From positions 682,001-746,000 of the forward strand of contig NZ_JACHWS010000003.1 of NCBI RefSeq assembly GCF_014191505.1: 64,000 nucleotides of DNA. Reading direction: 5' to 3'. How positions within the stretch are numbered: the stretch's first letter is position 1; each line of letters opens with the position of its first letter. The notes under the pieces are model-generated. The model saw only the letters and a list, made by a program, of their open reading frames with translations, made no database searches and had not been told where the DNA came from. This DNA is from Hoyosella altamirensis (GTDB taxonomy: Bacteria > Actinomycetota > Actinomycetes > Mycobacteriales > Mycobacteriaceae). A program made the translations under genes and the position numbers. Positions 1 through 9,537 of this stretch are shown here, piece by piece.

Positions 1-1
1 C

Positions 2-796
2 GAGTGTTTGGCAGGGCAGCGCATTCTTGCCCTTACGGGCGCTGGAATCTCGACGGAGTCTGGTGTGCCAGATTACCGGGGCCCTGACTCCCCCAAACGG
101 ACTCCGATGACCTTTCAGCAGTTCGTCGGCAGCTCCGTGAACCGTCAACGCTACTGGGCACGTAACCACCTCGGCTGGCAGTACATGGAATCACGGTCGC
201 CCAACCCAGGACACGCAGCGCTTGCGGAACTCGAACGTTCCGGCGCAGTCGCCCATCTGATCACCCAAAACGTTGATCTGCTCCATACCAAGGCCGGTCA
301 CCGCACCGTCATTGATCTTCACGGCACCTACCGGTCTGTCGTTTGCCTCAATTGCGGGAGTACGACCGACCGCAAAGCCCTCGCGAAGCGGCTCACCGAA
401 CTCAATGCAGACTTCGGAGCCCGCGCTGCTCTCGACGGGCTTGAGATAGCGCCGGATGCGGATGCGATCGTGCACGCCGTCGAACATTTCCGCGTCGCGG
501 CCTGCGTTGCCTGCGGGGGCATCCTCAAGCCAGACATCGTGTTCTTCGGCGAGTCCGTCCCGCGTGAACGGGTCGAACATGCGTATGCCGCCGTGGACGA
601 CGCGACGGCACTTCTTGTTGCGGGGTCATCACTCACCGTCATGTCAGGGCTCCGGTTCGTGCGGTATGCGGCGAAGCAGGGAAAACCCATCGTCATTATC
701 AATCGGGGTCAGACTCGCGGCGATGATCTCGCGGCACTCAAACTTAATGCGGGATGCACCGAGGTCCTCACGACTCTGGCGCGGCTGCTGACGTAG
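2..796 (+). CDS. Sir2-family NAD-dependent protein deacylase, 5' end cut by window
   Basis: Removes acyl groups from protein lysines using NAD+. The frame is open to the left edge, so the true start probably lies outside the window; the first possible start inside it is a TTG at 8. Counting from that TTG, the Rossmann NAD motif GAGIS is at residues 11-15, TQNVD at 86-90, the catalytic His in DLHGTY near 105, and the zinc-binding Cys pairs CLNC (113/116) and CVAC (166/169). The gene ends just before an arsenic operon on the same strand, about 40 bp from the arsR start, but nothing suggests a shared function. The family call is secure; the acyl group removed and the targets are unknown. Confidence 0.93.
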   Translation, partial: ECLAGQRILALTGAGISTESGVPDYRGPDSPKRTPMTFQQFVGSSVNRQRYWARNHLGWQYMESRSPNPGHAALAELERSGAVAHLITQNVDLLHTKAGHRTVIDLHGTYRSVVCLNCGSTTDRKALAKRLTELNADFGARAALDGLEIAPDADAIVHAVEHFRVAACVACGGILKPDIVFFGESVPRERVEHAYAAVDDATALLVAGSSLTVMSGLRFVRYAAKQGKPIVIINRGQTRGDDLAALKLNAGCTEVLTTLARLLT

Positions 797-810
797 CGTT
801 TGCGCTTTGG

Positions 811-832
811 ATAGATATCTATCAATATAGAT
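811..832 (+). promoter_or_regulatory. ArsR operator with three half-sites
   Basis: AT-rich island in GC-rich surroundings just before arsR. ATCTAT (817-822) and ATAGAT (827-832) form an inverted repeat with a 4-base spacer. A further ATAGAT (811-816) makes the perfect 12-base palindrome ATAGATATCTAT (811-822). This is the architecture of ArsR/SmtB-family operators. It ends 2 bases before the first ATG of arsR, so a bound repressor would cover the promoter or a very short leader. Confidence 0.75.
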
Positions 833-834
833 GG

Positions 835-1179
835 ATGTCAATGGCACCACCTGGCCATCAGCCGCTAACGGCTGAGGAAGCCAAGTTGCGGGCGCACACG
901 CTCAAAGCCCTGAGTGACCCCGTGCGATTACGAATAGCGAGCCTCATCGCGAGTGATCCTCGCGGCAAAGTCTGTGTCTGCGACATCACGCCCCAATTCA
1001 GCCTCTCGCAACCGACGATTTCTCATCACCTCAAGGTGCTGAAAGAAGCCGGTCTTCTCTCCTGTGAGCGCTCTGGAACCTGGGTGTACTACTGGATCGC
1101 CGCAGGAGCTGAACCACTAGTAAGCGCTCTGCTGGGCCCCTCCGCTCCCACCGTTGCACCCGACCCGAACTGCTGCTGA
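835..1179 (+). CDS. arsR: ArsR-family arsenic-responsive repressor
   Basis: 114-residue winged-helix repressor that releases DNA on binding arsenite or antimonite. The HTH spans about residues 50-70 (SLSQPTISHHLKVL) and the wing follows. The As(III)-site motif KVCVCD (C47, C49) in the DNA-recognition region matches classical ArsR; a C-terminal Cys pair (C113, C114) may supply further ligands. The frame is open further upstream, but the operator at 811-832 and the absence of an earlier ribosome site favour ATG 835 or 841. It is the first gene of arsR-acr3-arsC and is probably autoregulated. The family is certain; arsenite as inducer is inferred from the motif and the neighbours. Confidence 0.92.
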   Translation: MSMAPPGHQPLTAEEAKLRAHTLKALSDPVRLRIASLIASDPRGKVCVCDITPQFSLSQPTISHHLKVLKEAGLLSCERSGTWVYYWIAAGAEPLVSALLGPSAPTVAPDPNCC

Positions 1180-1198
1180 TACCTCGAGAAGGAGTGTC

Positions 1199-2317
1199 GT
1201 GAGTAACTCACGCACGGACGCTGTCACGTTAACCCCTCCCGCTGCCGCGGGGCCGCGACTGTCTACCCTCGACCGCTTCCTTCCCCTATGGATCGCCCTC
1301 GCAATGGGGGCGGGCCTGCTGCTGGGCCAGTTTGTGCCCGGACTCGGTTCGGCGATCGACGGTATCAAGATCGATGGTATTTCCCTGCCCATTGCGCTCG
1401 GCCTGCTGATCATGATGTACCCGGTTCTGGCAAAGGTCCGGTACGACCGACTCGACTCGGTGACCGGAGACCGACGGCTGCTCGCAAGTTCAATATTCCT
1501 GAACTGGGTCATCGGCCCTGCGGTCATGTTCGCTCTCACCTGGGTATTCCTCGCCGACTTACCGGAATACCGCACCGGTCTCATCATCGTCGGGCTTGCC
1601 CGGTGTATCGCGATGGTGATCATCTGGAACGATCTGGCCTGCGGTGACCGTGAAGCCGCGGCTGTTCTAGTCGCCCTCAATTCGGTGTTCCAGGTTTTCA
1701 TGTTCGCGGTGCTCGGCTGGTTTTATCTTGCTCTCCTGCCCAGCTGGCTGGGGTTCGAGCAGGCATCGATCGACGCATCCCCGTGGGACATCGCACGATC
1801 CGTGCTGATATTTCTGGGCATCCCTCTGCTGGCCGGATATCTGACACGCCGATTCGGCGAACGCGCGAAGGGACGCGAGTGGTACGAAGCTAAGTTCCTG
1901 CCAGTAATCGGTCCATGGGCCCTCTATGGGCTGCTATTCACAATCGTCGTCCTCTTCGCCCTGCAGGGTGAGCAAATCAGCTCGAACCCGCTGGACGTCG
2001 TCCGTATTGCTGTGCCGCTGCTCATTTACTTCGCAGTCATGTGGTTCGGCGGCTACCTCCTCGGAGCGGCAATCGGTCTGAGCTACGAGCGGACCACCAC
2101 GCTCGCGTTCACCGCCGCAGGCAACAACTTCGAATTAGCTATCGCCGTCGCCATAGCGACCTTCGGCGTCACCTCAGGTCAGGCCCTCGCCGGTGTGGTC
2201 GGGCCCCTGATCGAGGTGCCTGTCCTGGTCGCGCTCGTATACGTGTCCCTGTGGCTCCGAAAGCGCTTCTGGGCCGCAGACGTACCACCCCTCCCGGAAG
2301 GAAGCACCCGCAAGTGA
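1199..2317 (+). CDS. acr3: Arsenite efflux permease, Acr3 family
   Basis: Integral membrane protein of about 372 residues with some ten hydrophobic segments; exports arsenite using the proton-motive force. The conserved Acr3 motif LARCIAMVIIWNDLACGD, carrying the Cys needed for transport, is present mid-protein, as is the later segment FTAAGNNFELAIAVAIATFG. GTG 1199 is chosen because AGAAGGAG (1187-1194) lies 4 bases upstream; an ATG 45 bases earlier lies within arsR. The stop overlaps the arsC start, so the two are translationally coupled. With ArsC it forms the reduce-and-export route for arsenate. Confidence 0.95.
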   Translation: MSNSRTDAVTLTPPAAAGPRLSTLDRFLPLWIALAMGAGLLLGQFVPGLGSAIDGIKIDGISLPIALGLLIMMYPVLAKVRYDRLDSVTGDRRLLASSIFLNWVIGPAVMFALTWVFLADLPEYRTGLIIVGLARCIAMVIIWNDLACGDREAAAVLVALNSVFQVFMFAVLGWFYLALLPSWLGFEQASIDASPWDIARSVLIFLGIPLLAGYLTRRFGERAKGREWYEAKFLPVIGPWALYGLLFTIVVLFALQGEQISSNPLDVVRIAVPLLIYFAVMWFGGYLLGAAIGLSYERTTTLAFTAAGNNFELAIAVAIATFGVTSGQALAGVVGPLIEVPVLVALVYVSLWLRKRFWAADVPPLPEGSTRK

Positions 2318-2727
2318 AAAGTTCTGACAAGCCTTCGGTGCTGTTTGTGTGCGTCCACAACGCGGGCCGCTCGCAGATGGCCGCCGGCTACCTCCGCCAT
2401 CTCGCCGGTGACACAATCGAGGTGCGATCAGCTGGTAGCACCCCCGCCGACACCATCAATCCGGCTGCAGTCGCCGCGATGGCTGAAGAGGGCATCGACA
2501 TCACCACACAACATCCCAAAGTGCTCACAACCGACGCCGTCGAGGTGTCAGACGTGATCATCACAATGGGATGCGGCGATGCCTGCCCAATATTCCCTGG
2601 GAAGAGCTACCGGGATTGGCAACTCGACGACCCTGCTGGCCAGGGCCTCGAGTCCGTACGTCCAATTCGTGACGAGATCCGGCGGCGGGTCGAAGCCCTG
2701 ATCGGCGAACTCGTCACTGTGCGCTAG
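2314..2727 (+). CDS. arsC: Arsenate reductase, low-molecular-weight phosphatase fold
   Basis: 137-residue cytoplasmic enzyme reducing arsenate to arsenite for Acr3. The active-site loop C13-V-H-N-A-G-R19-S fits CX5R. The later segment MGCGDACPIFPGKSY carries the additional conserved Cys residues. In mycothiol-producing actinobacteria such enzymes may draw electrons from mycothiol/mycoredoxin or from thioredoxin; the sequence alone does not decide this. GTG 2314 overlaps the acr3 stop in a GTGA junction. The frame stays open far upstream inside acr3, which is a shadow. The gene converges on proB with only 4 bp between stops. Confidence 0.93.
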   Translation: MKSSDKPSVLFVCVHNAGRSQMAAGYLRHLAGDTIEVRSAGSTPADTINPAAVAAMAEEGIDITTQHPKVLTTDAVEVSDVIITMGCGDACPIFPGKSYRDWQLDDPAGQGLESVRPIRDEIRRRVEALIGELVTVR

Positions 2728-2731
2728 TGCG

Positions 2732-3835
2732 TCAGCGCAAGTGCGCTACCAGGTCGTCCGCGTGGATAACAGGACGGCGCAACTCGGCCGGAAGATCAGT
2801 GCTGGACCTGCCGAGCATCGCGGACAATTCCGACGAATCAAATGCGACGACACCGCGCGCCACCTTCGCGCCATCCTTGTCGATGATGTCGACGACATCG
2901 CCGCCATAGAATCGGCCCTCGATTCGAGTGATGCCAGCGGCGAGCAAGGAGCGGCGTTTGCCGACCACGGCTGCCACTGCGCCATCATCGAGCTGCAGAC
3001 TGCCGTTGGTGTCGGCCGCATGGCGCACCCAGAACTTCCGCGCTGACATCCGCCCGGGCCGGGCTGCGAACACGGTGCCCACAGAAGCGCTGGACAGTGC
3101 ACTGTCCGCGTCCACAGCGGCAGCGAGCAGCACGGGCACCCCTGAGTCCGCCGCGAGGCGGGCGGCGGACAGTTTCGAAGCCATTCCGCCGGTACCGAGC
3201 GCTCCCCCGGTCCCTGCGACCACGCCGTCGAGGTCATCCGGTCCAGCGACCTCGCGAATGATTTTGGCGCCTCCTTTACGCGGGTCCCCGTCATAGAGGC
3301 CGTCCACGTCGGACAGGAGAATCAGCGCGTCAGCACCGACTAGATGCGCCACGAGGGCCGCCAAGCGGTCGTTATCGCCGAACCTCAACTCGGTCGTAGC
3401 GACAGTGTCGTTCTCATTGACAACCGCGACGGCGCGCAGCGAACGTAGGCGGTCTAGTGTGCGCTGGGCGTTGCGATGCTGGGCACGGCGCGCGATGTCG
3501 TCAGCGGTGAGCAGCACCTGACCCACGACTCTGTTGTGCCGGGCAAAGGACGTCGACCACGCTTGCGCCATAGCGAGTTGCCCCACGCTGGCGGCGGCCT
3601 GTTTGGTGGCGAGGTCTTGTGGGCGCTTTTTCAGACCCAGCGGCGAAATCCCGGCACCTACGGCTCCTGACGAGACGACAACAACGTCGGACCCAGCGCG
3701 CATCCGTGCCTCACAGGCGTCCACAAGCGCGTCGAGCCGAGCGAGTTCGAGACCACCTTCGAGGGTCGTGATAGCGGAAGAGCCAATTTTGACGACGATG
3801 CGGCGGGCGCTCGCGATGGACTCCCGGACGCTCAT
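2732..3835 (-). CDS. proB: Glutamate 5-kinase
   Basis: 367 residues; phosphorylates glutamate in the first committed step of proline synthesis. The amino-acid-kinase domain starts with KIGSSAITT and includes SSGAVGAG and NENDTVAT; a C-terminal PUA domain (about residues 280-367) makes it the long bacterial type. ATG 3835 overlaps the obgE stop by 4 bases, so translation is coupled to the GTPase gene. obgE-proB is a common actinobacterial pairing. Feedback inhibition by proline is expected from the family, not visible here. Confidence 0.96.
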   Translation of the reverse strand: MSVRESIASARRIVVKIGSSAITTLEGGLELARLDALVDACEARMRAGSDVVVVSSGAVGAGISPLGLKKRPQDLATKQAAASVGQLAMAQAWSTSFARHNRVVGQVLLTADDIARRAQHRNAQRTLDRLRSLRAVAVVNENDTVATTELRFGDNDRLAALVAHLVGADALILLSDVDGLYDGDPRKGGAKIIREVAGPDDLDGVVAGTGGALGTGGMASKLSAARLAADSGVPVLLAAAVDADSALSSASVGTVFAARPGRMSARKFWVRHAADTNGSLQLDDGAVAAVVGKRRSLLAAGITRIEGRFYGGDVVDIIDKDGAKVARGVVAFDSSELSAMLGRSSTDLPAELRRPVIHADDLVAHLR

Positions 3836-5316
3836 CGGCCTGCGTCTCCTCCCTGATCCGCATCGTCTTCAGCGTGAGCTTCCAGTCCCCGCCGAACGCG
3901 GCGCGCGAACTTCCGCTCTTTGGCGCCGATGCGCTCATTCTGTTCAAGGCGCGCATCCGTGCCACGGCCACTTAGCAGCACATCGGTACCCGCCGGTGTC
4001 TGTGGCTCCCAGTCGAAGGTCACAGGACCGATGGTGACCTGTGCACCTGGTTCCGCTCCGAGACGCAACAGTTCGTCCTCGACGCCCAGGCGTGCAAGCC
4101 GGTCTGCGAGGAACCCGACCGCTTCGTCATTATCGAACTGGGTCTGGCGAATCCAGCGCTCTGGCTTAGTGCCACGCACCACGAAAGCCCCCGGAGTGGC
4201 TGGGTCTGGAGATACCGAAAAGTCGCGCTCTTTCGCCTGCACCGGCCGGATGATCGGACGTCGCTGAGTTTCCTTCGGATGCGCTGCACGATATTCCTCA
4301 ACCATCCGCGCAAGGGCGAAACTCAGTTCACGCAGGCCGGTGCGCGCCACGGCAGAAATAATGTAGACGGGCCAGCCGCGCTTCTCGAACTCGGGTTTCA
4401 CGAAGTCGGCAAGTTCGGCGGCCTCAGGCACGTCCGCTTTATTCAGCACCACGATGCGCGGACGCTCAGCCAAATCTCCGAGGCCAGTATCAGCGGCCAG
4501 CGCCGGGGTATAAGCGGCAAGTTCAGCTTCCAGCGCATCGACGTCAGAAACAGGATCACGGCCTGGGTCCATCGTGGCGCAATCGACGACGTGTGCGAGT
4601 ACCGCGCAGCGTTCGAGGTGCCGCAGGAAATCGAGGCCCAGTCCTTTGCCGTCGCTCGCGCCGGGGATAAGTCCAGGCACGTCAGCGATGGTGTAAGTCG
4701 TTTCCCCCGCTTCGACGACGCCAAGGTTCGGCGCGAGCGTAGTGAACGGGTAATCGGCGATCTTCGGTTTCGCGGCAGATAGCACCGAAATCAGTGAGGA
4801 CTTGCCCGCAGAAGGAAAGCCGACCAGGCCAACATCAGCGACCGACTTGAGTTCAAGCACGACGTCGCCCTGGTCCCCCTCCTCACCGAGGAGAGCGAAG
4901 CCGGGCGCGCGCCGCGCCTTCGAAACCAGCGCAGCGTTACCCAGCCCGCCGCGGCCACCCTTCGCGATCACAAACTCAGTACCGGGGCCCACCAAGTCGG
5001 CAAGCATCTCGCCGTCCTTGTCCAGGACGACTGTGCCGTCGGGGACGTGAAGGATGAGGTCCTCGCCGTCAGCGCCATTGCGGTTGCTGCCCATTCCGGG
5101 CCGACCGCTTGTCGCAGTGGCGTGCGGGCGGAAGTGAAAGTCCAGCAGGGTATGCACACCGGCATCGACGACGAGCACGACGCTTCCGCCCCGGCCACCG
5201 TTGCCACCGTCCGGGCCACCCAGCGGTTTGAACTTCTCCCGGTGCACGGACGCGCAGCCGTGGCCGCCGTTGCCTGCTTGAACATGCAGAACAACCCGGT
5301 CAACAAATCGAGCCAC
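3832..5316 (-). CDS. obgE: Obg/CgtA GTPase
   Basis: Ribosome-associated essential GTPase, 494 residues, acting in 50S assembly and stress control. The glycine-rich Obg domain fills residues 1-158. The G domain follows with P-loop GFPSAGKS (166-173), DVPGLIPGA and NKAD. An OCT domain comes next, then a charged C-terminal tail typical of actinobacterial Obg. Placed between the ribosomal protein genes L21/L27 and proB, the usual order. A strong intrinsic terminator lies between rpmA and this gene, so it needs read-through or its own promoter in the 130-bp gap. Confidence 0.97.
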   Translation of the reverse strand: MARFVDRVVLHVQAGNGGHGCASVHREKFKPLGGPDGGNGGRGGSVVLVVDAGVHTLLDFHFRPHATATSGRPGMGSNRNGADGEDLILHVPDGTVVLDKDGEMLADLVGPGTEFVIAKGGRGGLGNAALVSKARRAPGFALLGEEGDQGDVVLELKSVADVGLVGFPSAGKSSLISVLSAAKPKIADYPFTTLAPNLGVVEAGETTYTIADVPGLIPGASDGKGLGLDFLRHLERCAVLAHVVDCATMDPGRDPVSDVDALEAELAAYTPALAADTGLGDLAERPRIVVLNKADVPEAAELADFVKPEFEKRGWPVYIISAVARTGLRELSFALARMVEEYRAAHPKETQRRPIIRPVQAKERDFSVSPDPATPGAFVVRGTKPERWIRQTQFDNDEAVGFLADRLARLGVEDELLRLGAEPGAQVTIGPVTFDWEPQTPAGTDVLLSGRGTDARLEQNERIGAKERKFARRVRRGLEAHAEDDADQGGDAGR

Positions 5317-5348
5317 AGTCAGTTCCTCCTCTTCAGCACCGGGAAACG

Positions 5349-5392
5349 AAAAAGGGGCGGGCCTACGAGCAGCTTGGCCCGGGCCCGCCCCT
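5349..5392 (-). terminator. Intrinsic terminator after rpmA
   Basis: A perfect 11-bp stem (AGGGGCGGGCC at 5353-5363 with GGCCCGCCCCT at 5382-5392) is followed, reading the minus strand, by five T residues (A run at 5349-5353). It sits 55 bp after the rpmA stop and about 30 bp before the obgE start, so it may end or attenuate the ribosomal-protein transcript. Confidence 0.8.
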
Positions 5393-5446
5393 AATTCAGA
5401 GCGTTAGTGCTGTGTTGTTCCTTGAGCTGAACCCCGCTGAACTAAA

Positions 5447-5707
5447 TCAGACAGCTTGAGCCGGAACGATGTTTACGGTCTTGCGACCACGCTTGGCGCC
5501 GAACTGCACCGAGCCTGCTGAAAGCGCAAACAGCGTGTCGTCGCCGCCACGCCCGACGTTCACGCCCGGGTGGAAGTGTGTTCCGCGCTGACGAACGAGG
5601 ATTTCGCCCGCGTTCACCAGCTGACCGCCGAATCGCTTCACACCGAGTCGCTGGGCGTTGGAATCGCGCCCGTTCCGTGAACTCGATGCACCCTTCTTAT
5701 GTGCCAT
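5447..5707 (-). CDS. rpmA: 50S ribosomal protein L27
   Basis: 86 residues, standard length. Starts [16 protein letters not shown] and continues with the basic N-terminal arm that reaches the peptidyl-transferase centre, then [10 protein letters not shown]-like and [21 protein letters not shown] segments of L27. It lies 67 bp downstream of rplU in the conserved L21-L27 operon. The N-terminus begins directly with AHKKG, so no leader needs to be removed as in Firmicutes. Confidence 0.97.
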   Translation of the reverse strand: MAHKKGASSSRNGRDSNAQRLGVKRFGGQLVNAGEILVRQRGTHFHPGVNVGRGGDDTLFALSAGSVQFGAKRGRKTVNIVPAQAV

Positions 5708-5774
5708 TTCCCTGATCCTCCTCGAAGGCCCTCGGGCCTATTAAGCCCTGGTGCTAACTTTCCTGAACCGGCGC

Positions 5775-6083
5775 TTACGCGTTGATACCGGTGACCTTCA
5801 GGACGGTCAGCTTCTGCCGGTGACCCTGACGCTTGTGGTACCCGGTCTTGTTCTTGAACTTGTGGATGCGGATCTTCGGGCCCTTGGTGTGCTCGACGAC
5901 CTCACCAGTGACCGTGGCCTTAGCCAAAGCAGCGGCGTCGGAGGTCACTTCTGCGCCGTTCACAACGAGGGCGACAGGAAGCTCAACAGCAGTGCCCGGA
6001 GCACCCTCGATCTTCTCGACCTTCACGAGGTCACCAACAGCAACCTTGTACTGCTTGCCGCCGGTTTTGACGATCGCGTACAT
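5775..6083 (-). CDS. rplU: 50S ribosomal protein L21
   Basis: 102 residues; binds 23S rRNA. Opens with [14 protein letters not shown], the family signature, and ends with the basic stretch [13 protein letters not shown]. First gene of rplU-rpmA. The 214-bp region upstream holds the promoter and several small hairpins that could form a leader RNA. Confidence 0.97.
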   Translation of the reverse strand: MYAIVKTGGKQYKVAVGDLVKVEKIEGAPGTAVELPVALVVNGAEVTSDAAALAKATVTGEVVEHTKGPKIRIHKFKNKTGYHKRQGHRQKLTVLKVTGINA

Positions 6084-6297
6084 GGAGGGCTACCCCTTGC
6101 TTCATCGAACTTTCTACTCGCACCGCTGGTCGCGGAGCGACTGGTCTATTGTTTGCTGCCCACATCCCGCGGTTTCCCGCGACGGCTGACCTTCACACAG
6201 AACCGCAGCCTGAAGGAACGTCGCTGGGCAGCGACTTGCCAAGGTTAGTGGAACACAGCCTTGGCGGTCAAACTGACGGGCCGCGCATCAACAGCGC
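6084..6297 (-). promoter_or_regulatory. Leader/promoter region of rplU and 3' end signals of rne
   Basis: Gene-free stretch between rne and rplU. It contains several short hairpins: GTCGCT/AGCGAC with a 4-base loop (6220-6235), GTCGC/GCGAC with a 3-base loop near 6130-6143, CGCGG/CCGCG near 6169-6182, and GCCAAGG/CCTTGGC (6238-6244 with 6259-6265). The last lies just after the rne stop and could be a weak terminator without a T-run. No clear -10/-35 pair stands out. Ribosomal leaders often autoregulate, but no known L21 leader motif was recognised. Confidence 0.35.
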
Positions 6298-9200
6298 TCA
6301 TACGGAGGCCTGCTCACTTGCGTGGCCCTGGTCCTGCTCCCCATCGACGGGAGGGCCTGCCGGCCGGCCTGCAGCGCGGCGGCGCCGCCTCACAGGTCCG
6401 GCAGCAACCTCAGCACTGAGGTGCTCACTCTCTCCGGAATCAGCCCCTGAGCCGTCCGCAGACGCCTCCTCGAGCACCGGCAGCGCGAACACTGCCTCGG
6501 TGGGCGCTGGACGATCAGAGGCCTGTGCTGGGGCCGCGTTTCTGCTCACCCTGCGACGACGCACCGCTACGGCGACAGGCTCGTCCGCCACCACCTGCTC
6601 TGAGGGCGCCTCAGTTTCAAGGGGCCTGACAGGTTCTTCCATTGCTTGCGGTGTCGCGGGCGCGATCGGCTCAGCGGCCTGTGCGGCGTCGATCGCCTCC
6701 GAAATCTCAGCGGGCGCCGAAGTCTCCGGAGCGTTGACTCCCGCGTCACTGGGCGAGGACGGTGCTTCCGCTTCGTCCTGCTCGTCACCGGGTTCGGTCC
6801 CACCTGCCATGGCAAGGATCATCGGATGCTTGCTGTGAACCTGGGCCTGCGCTTTGAGCTCGTCGGGTTTGGCCTGGGGCGGCACAACTTCCTGGCGTGC
6901 TTTGGCCCTGCGTGACCGACGGCCACTCGGTGGGAGACCACCGCGGCCATCGCCGGTGACCTGAGCATCAACCGGTTCCTCGTGCACCACGATGCCCCTG
7001 CCATGGCAGTGCTCGCAGGGCGTCGAGTATGCCTCGACCAGGCCAGTACCGATCTTCTTTCGTGTCATCTGGACGAGACCAAGCGAGGTCACTTCCGACA
7101 CCTGGTGACGTGTGCGGTCACGGCTCAGCGCCTCAGTCAAGCGGCGCAGCACCAGATCGCGATTCGACTCCAGAACCATGTCGATGAAGTCGATGACGAT
7201 CATGCCGCCAATATCGCGCAAACGCAGCTGCCGAACGATCTCTTCAGCCGCCTCGATGTTGTTACGCGTCACCGTCTCCTCGAGATTTCCACCAGACCCG
7301 GTGAACTTCCCAGTATTGACGTCGATAACGGTCATCGCCTCGGTGCGGTCGATCACGAGGGTGCCGCCAGAGGGCAGCCATACCTTCCGGTCGAGCGCCT
7401 TCGTGATCTGCTCGTCGATCCGGAAAGCGCCGAAAGCATCCTGGTCAGCCTGGTAGTGCTCGACCCGGTCCAACAGGTCGGGGGCTACCTTGCGGACATA
7501 ACCTTCGACGGTGTTCCAGACGCGATCGCCCTGCACCACCAGCCGCGAGAAGTCCTCGTTGAACAGGTCGCGGACGACCTTGACCAGTAGATCCGGCTCC
7601 TCGTAGAGGGTCTTGGGCGCGTTACCCTTCTCAGATTTTGCTTGCTCATCAATCGATGACCAGAGCGTGCGCAGACGCTCGATGTCACGGCCGAGTTCCT
7701 CCGCTGATACTCCCTCGGACGCGGTGCGGATGATGACGCCGGCGTCTACTGGGACGATTTCGCGGAGAATGTCCTTAAGCCGTTTCCGCTCGTTGTCAGG
7801 CAGCTTACGGCTGATACCCGTGGACGAGCCTTCAGGCACGTAAACGAGGAACCGTCCCGCCAGTGAGATCTGGGTCGTCAGGCGCGCGCCCTTGTGTCCG
7901 ACGGGATCCTTGCTGACCTGCACAAGCACCTGATCACCAGGCTTGAGCGCCTGTTCGATCTTGCGCGAATTGCCCCCAAGACCGGCAGCGTCCCAGTTCA
8001 CTTCACCCGCGTAAAGGACTCCATTGCGGCCACGGCCGATATCGACGAACGCCGCCTCCATACTGGGGAGGACGTTCTGCACCCGGCCAAGGTAAATATT
8101 GCCGACGATGGACCCCGACGACGCACTGGTGACAAAGTGCTCGACGAGCATGCTGTCTTCGAGCACCGCGATCTGCGTCGTGGTACCCGGCTGGCTGTCA
8201 GCCTGCTTCTCACGCACCACCATGACGCGATCGACTGACTCACGGCGTGCGAGGAACTCAGCTTCAGTCAGGATGGGCGGGCGGCGGCGGACAGCGTCGC
8301 GTCCGTCCTTGCGTCGCTGCCGCTTCGCTTCCAGCCGAGTCGAACCAGAGATGCCCTGCACTTCGTCCTTGCGGGACTTGTTCCGGGGCTCGCGTTCGTG
8401 AATGACGGTGTTCGGGGGATCGTCGTCTGATGACGCGGCGTCGCTCCCATCGCCGTCCTCTCCCCCAGCCTTGCGCCGGCGGCGGCGACGGCGACGGCGT
8501 GAGGTGCCCGAAGACCCCTCGTCTGAGGCTTCCTCGGATTCGCTGTCTTCCGACTCGCCTTCCCCCGACTCGTCGTCAGCGGCTTCAGCGGCCGGACGCT
8601 CCGGCGCCTTCTCGGCTTTCTTCTTGGCAGCTTTCGGCTCGTCTGGCTGCTCCGCTGAATCGTCGCCAGATTCGGATTCCGCTGACTCACCCGATTCGGC
8701 TGAATCCTCGGATTCGTCGTCGGCGCCCTTTTCTGAACTTGGCTCGCCCTTTCCGCGGCCACGTCCGCGGCGGCCCCGACGACGGCGTCGGCCCTTCTTG
8801 CCACCCTCGTCGTCACCCTCATCGGACGTGTCCGACTCTTCTTGGGGCTTCACATCAGTTTCGGCGGTCGCCTTTTCTGGAGTCGCTTTTTCTGGGGTCG
8901 CCTTTTCTGGGGGAGCTGCCTCTGCTTCGCGTGCAGGCTTTGGTTCGGGTTTGCCAGCCGACGCTTCCGGCTCAGCTTCCTTGACCTTGCGAGTGCGCTT
9001 GCGGCGCCGACCGCGATCAGCGTCTTCCTCAGCCTCTGGCGGTGGTGGTGGCGGGAGGAAAAGTGGCGGGCCTACTTCAGCTGCTGCTGAAGAACGCTCC
9101 GCACGTTCGGTCTCGGCCGTAGTTGCTGCGGCCGAAAACAGGGAATCCTGACCCACGCGGGACTCACTGGGCGCGGGCTCGGCGGCAGGTGTTTCACCGG

Positions 9201-9537
9201 CTTCGGGTTCAGGGATCGCGGCGGCCACGTTTGCGGCAGCTTCCTCACCGGGCTGCTCAGCCGGGGCGGACACAGGGGGCGAACTTCTGACCGCGTCCCA
9301 GACCTCCTCAGCGACCTGGCGCTCCACAGTGGAGTGCGCGCTGCGCAACTCCAGCCCACGCTCCTTGAGCGTCGACAGCAGCTGCTTGCTCGTCTGTCCG
9401 AGCAATTTCGCTAGTGCATGCACACGCATCTTTGCAGGAAACACTGGTCGAGCATCCTCACCGTTGCTGGAGTGATCCTGCTGATCTCCACCTGCAGTGT
9501 TCTCGATTACGTTGTTAGGCGGCGCTTTATCGGCCAC
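6298..9537 (-). CDS. rne: Ribonuclease E/G family endoribonuclease
   Basis: About 1079 residues; main single-strand endonuclease for mRNA decay and rRNA processing. The first ~400 residues are low-complexity: acidic Glu/Asp/Ser runs and a basic RRRRGRRGRGRGK patch. The S1 domain begins near residue 476 (GNIYLGRVQNVLPSME). The DNase-I-like catalytic part has VIDVNTGKF near 735 and RDIGGMIVIDFIDM, with catalytic Asp residues. The zinc-link CEHCHGRG is near 839. A C-terminal acidic/basic tail follows. GTG 9537 is preferred over an upstream ATG because GAGGAG precedes it by 5 bases. Mycobacterial RNase E shows the same long disordered N-terminus. Confidence 0.95.
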   Translation of the reverse strand: MADKAPPNNVIENTAGGDQQDHSSNGEDARPVFPAKMRVHALAKLLGQTSKQLLSTLKERGLELRSAHSTVERQVAEEVWDAVRSSPPVSAPAEQPGEEAAANVAAAIPEPEAGETPAAEPAPSESRVGQDSLFSAAATTAETERAERSSAAAEVGPPLFLPPPPPPEAEEDADRGRRRKRTRKVKEAEPEASAGKPEPKPAREAEAAPPEKATPEKATPEKATAETDVKPQEESDTSDEGDDEGGKKGRRRRRGRRGRGRGKGEPSSEKGADDESEDSAESGESAESESGDDSAEQPDEPKAAKKKAEKAPERPAAEAADDESGEGESEDSESEEASDEGSSGTSRRRRRRRRRKAGGEDGDGSDAASSDDDPPNTVIHEREPRNKSRKDEVQGISGSTRLEAKRQRRKDGRDAVRRRPPILTEAEFLARRESVDRVMVVREKQADSQPGTTTQIAVLEDSMLVEHFVTSASSGSIVGNIYLGRVQNVLPSMEAAFVDIGRGRNGVLYAGEVNWDAAGLGGNSRKIEQALKPGDQVLVQVSKDPVGHKGARLTTQISLAGRFLVYVPEGSSTGISRKLPDNERKRLKDILREIVPVDAGVIIRTASEGVSAEELGRDIERLRTLWSSIDEQAKSEKGNAPKTLYEEPDLLVKVVRDLFNEDFSRLVVQGDRVWNTVEGYVRKVAPDLLDRVEHYQADQDAFGAFRIDEQITKALDRKVWLPSGGTLVIDRTEAMTVIDVNTGKFTGSGGNLEETVTRNNIEAAEEIVRQLRLRDIGGMIVIDFIDMVLESNRDLVLRRLTEALSRDRTRHQVSEVTSLGLVQMTRKKIGTGLVEAYSTPCEHCHGRGIVVHEEPVDAQVTGDGRGGLPPSGRRSRRAKARQEVVPPQAKPDELKAQAQVHSKHPMILAMAGGTEPGDEQDEAEAPSSPSDAGVNAPETSAPAEISEAIDAAQAAEPIAPATPQAMEEPVRPLETEAPSEQVVADEPVAVAVRRRRVSRNAAPAQASDRPAPTEAVFALPVLEEASADGSGADSGESEHLSAEVAAGPVRRRRRAAGRPAGPPVDGEQDQGHASEQASV
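8867..8911 (-). repeat. Three tandem 15-bp units inside rne
   Basis: Three nearly identical 15-bp units (GTCGCCTTTTCTGGR on the plus strand, one C/T difference) at 8867-8881, 8882-8896 and 8897-8911 encode Glu-Lys-Ala-Thr-Pro repeats in the disordered N-terminal part of RNase E. Being in-frame, they could expand or contract without breaking the gene. Confidence 0.85.

Noticed and set aside
811-2727. Arsenic genes as a mobile element
   Set aside because: No transposase, integrase, direct repeats or attachment site was seen at either edge, and base composition resembles the neighbours.
8402-9151. 249-codon plus-strand frame rich in Ser, Asp and Arg
   Set aside because: It mirrors the low-complexity N-terminal part of RNase E; no independent ribosome site or family.
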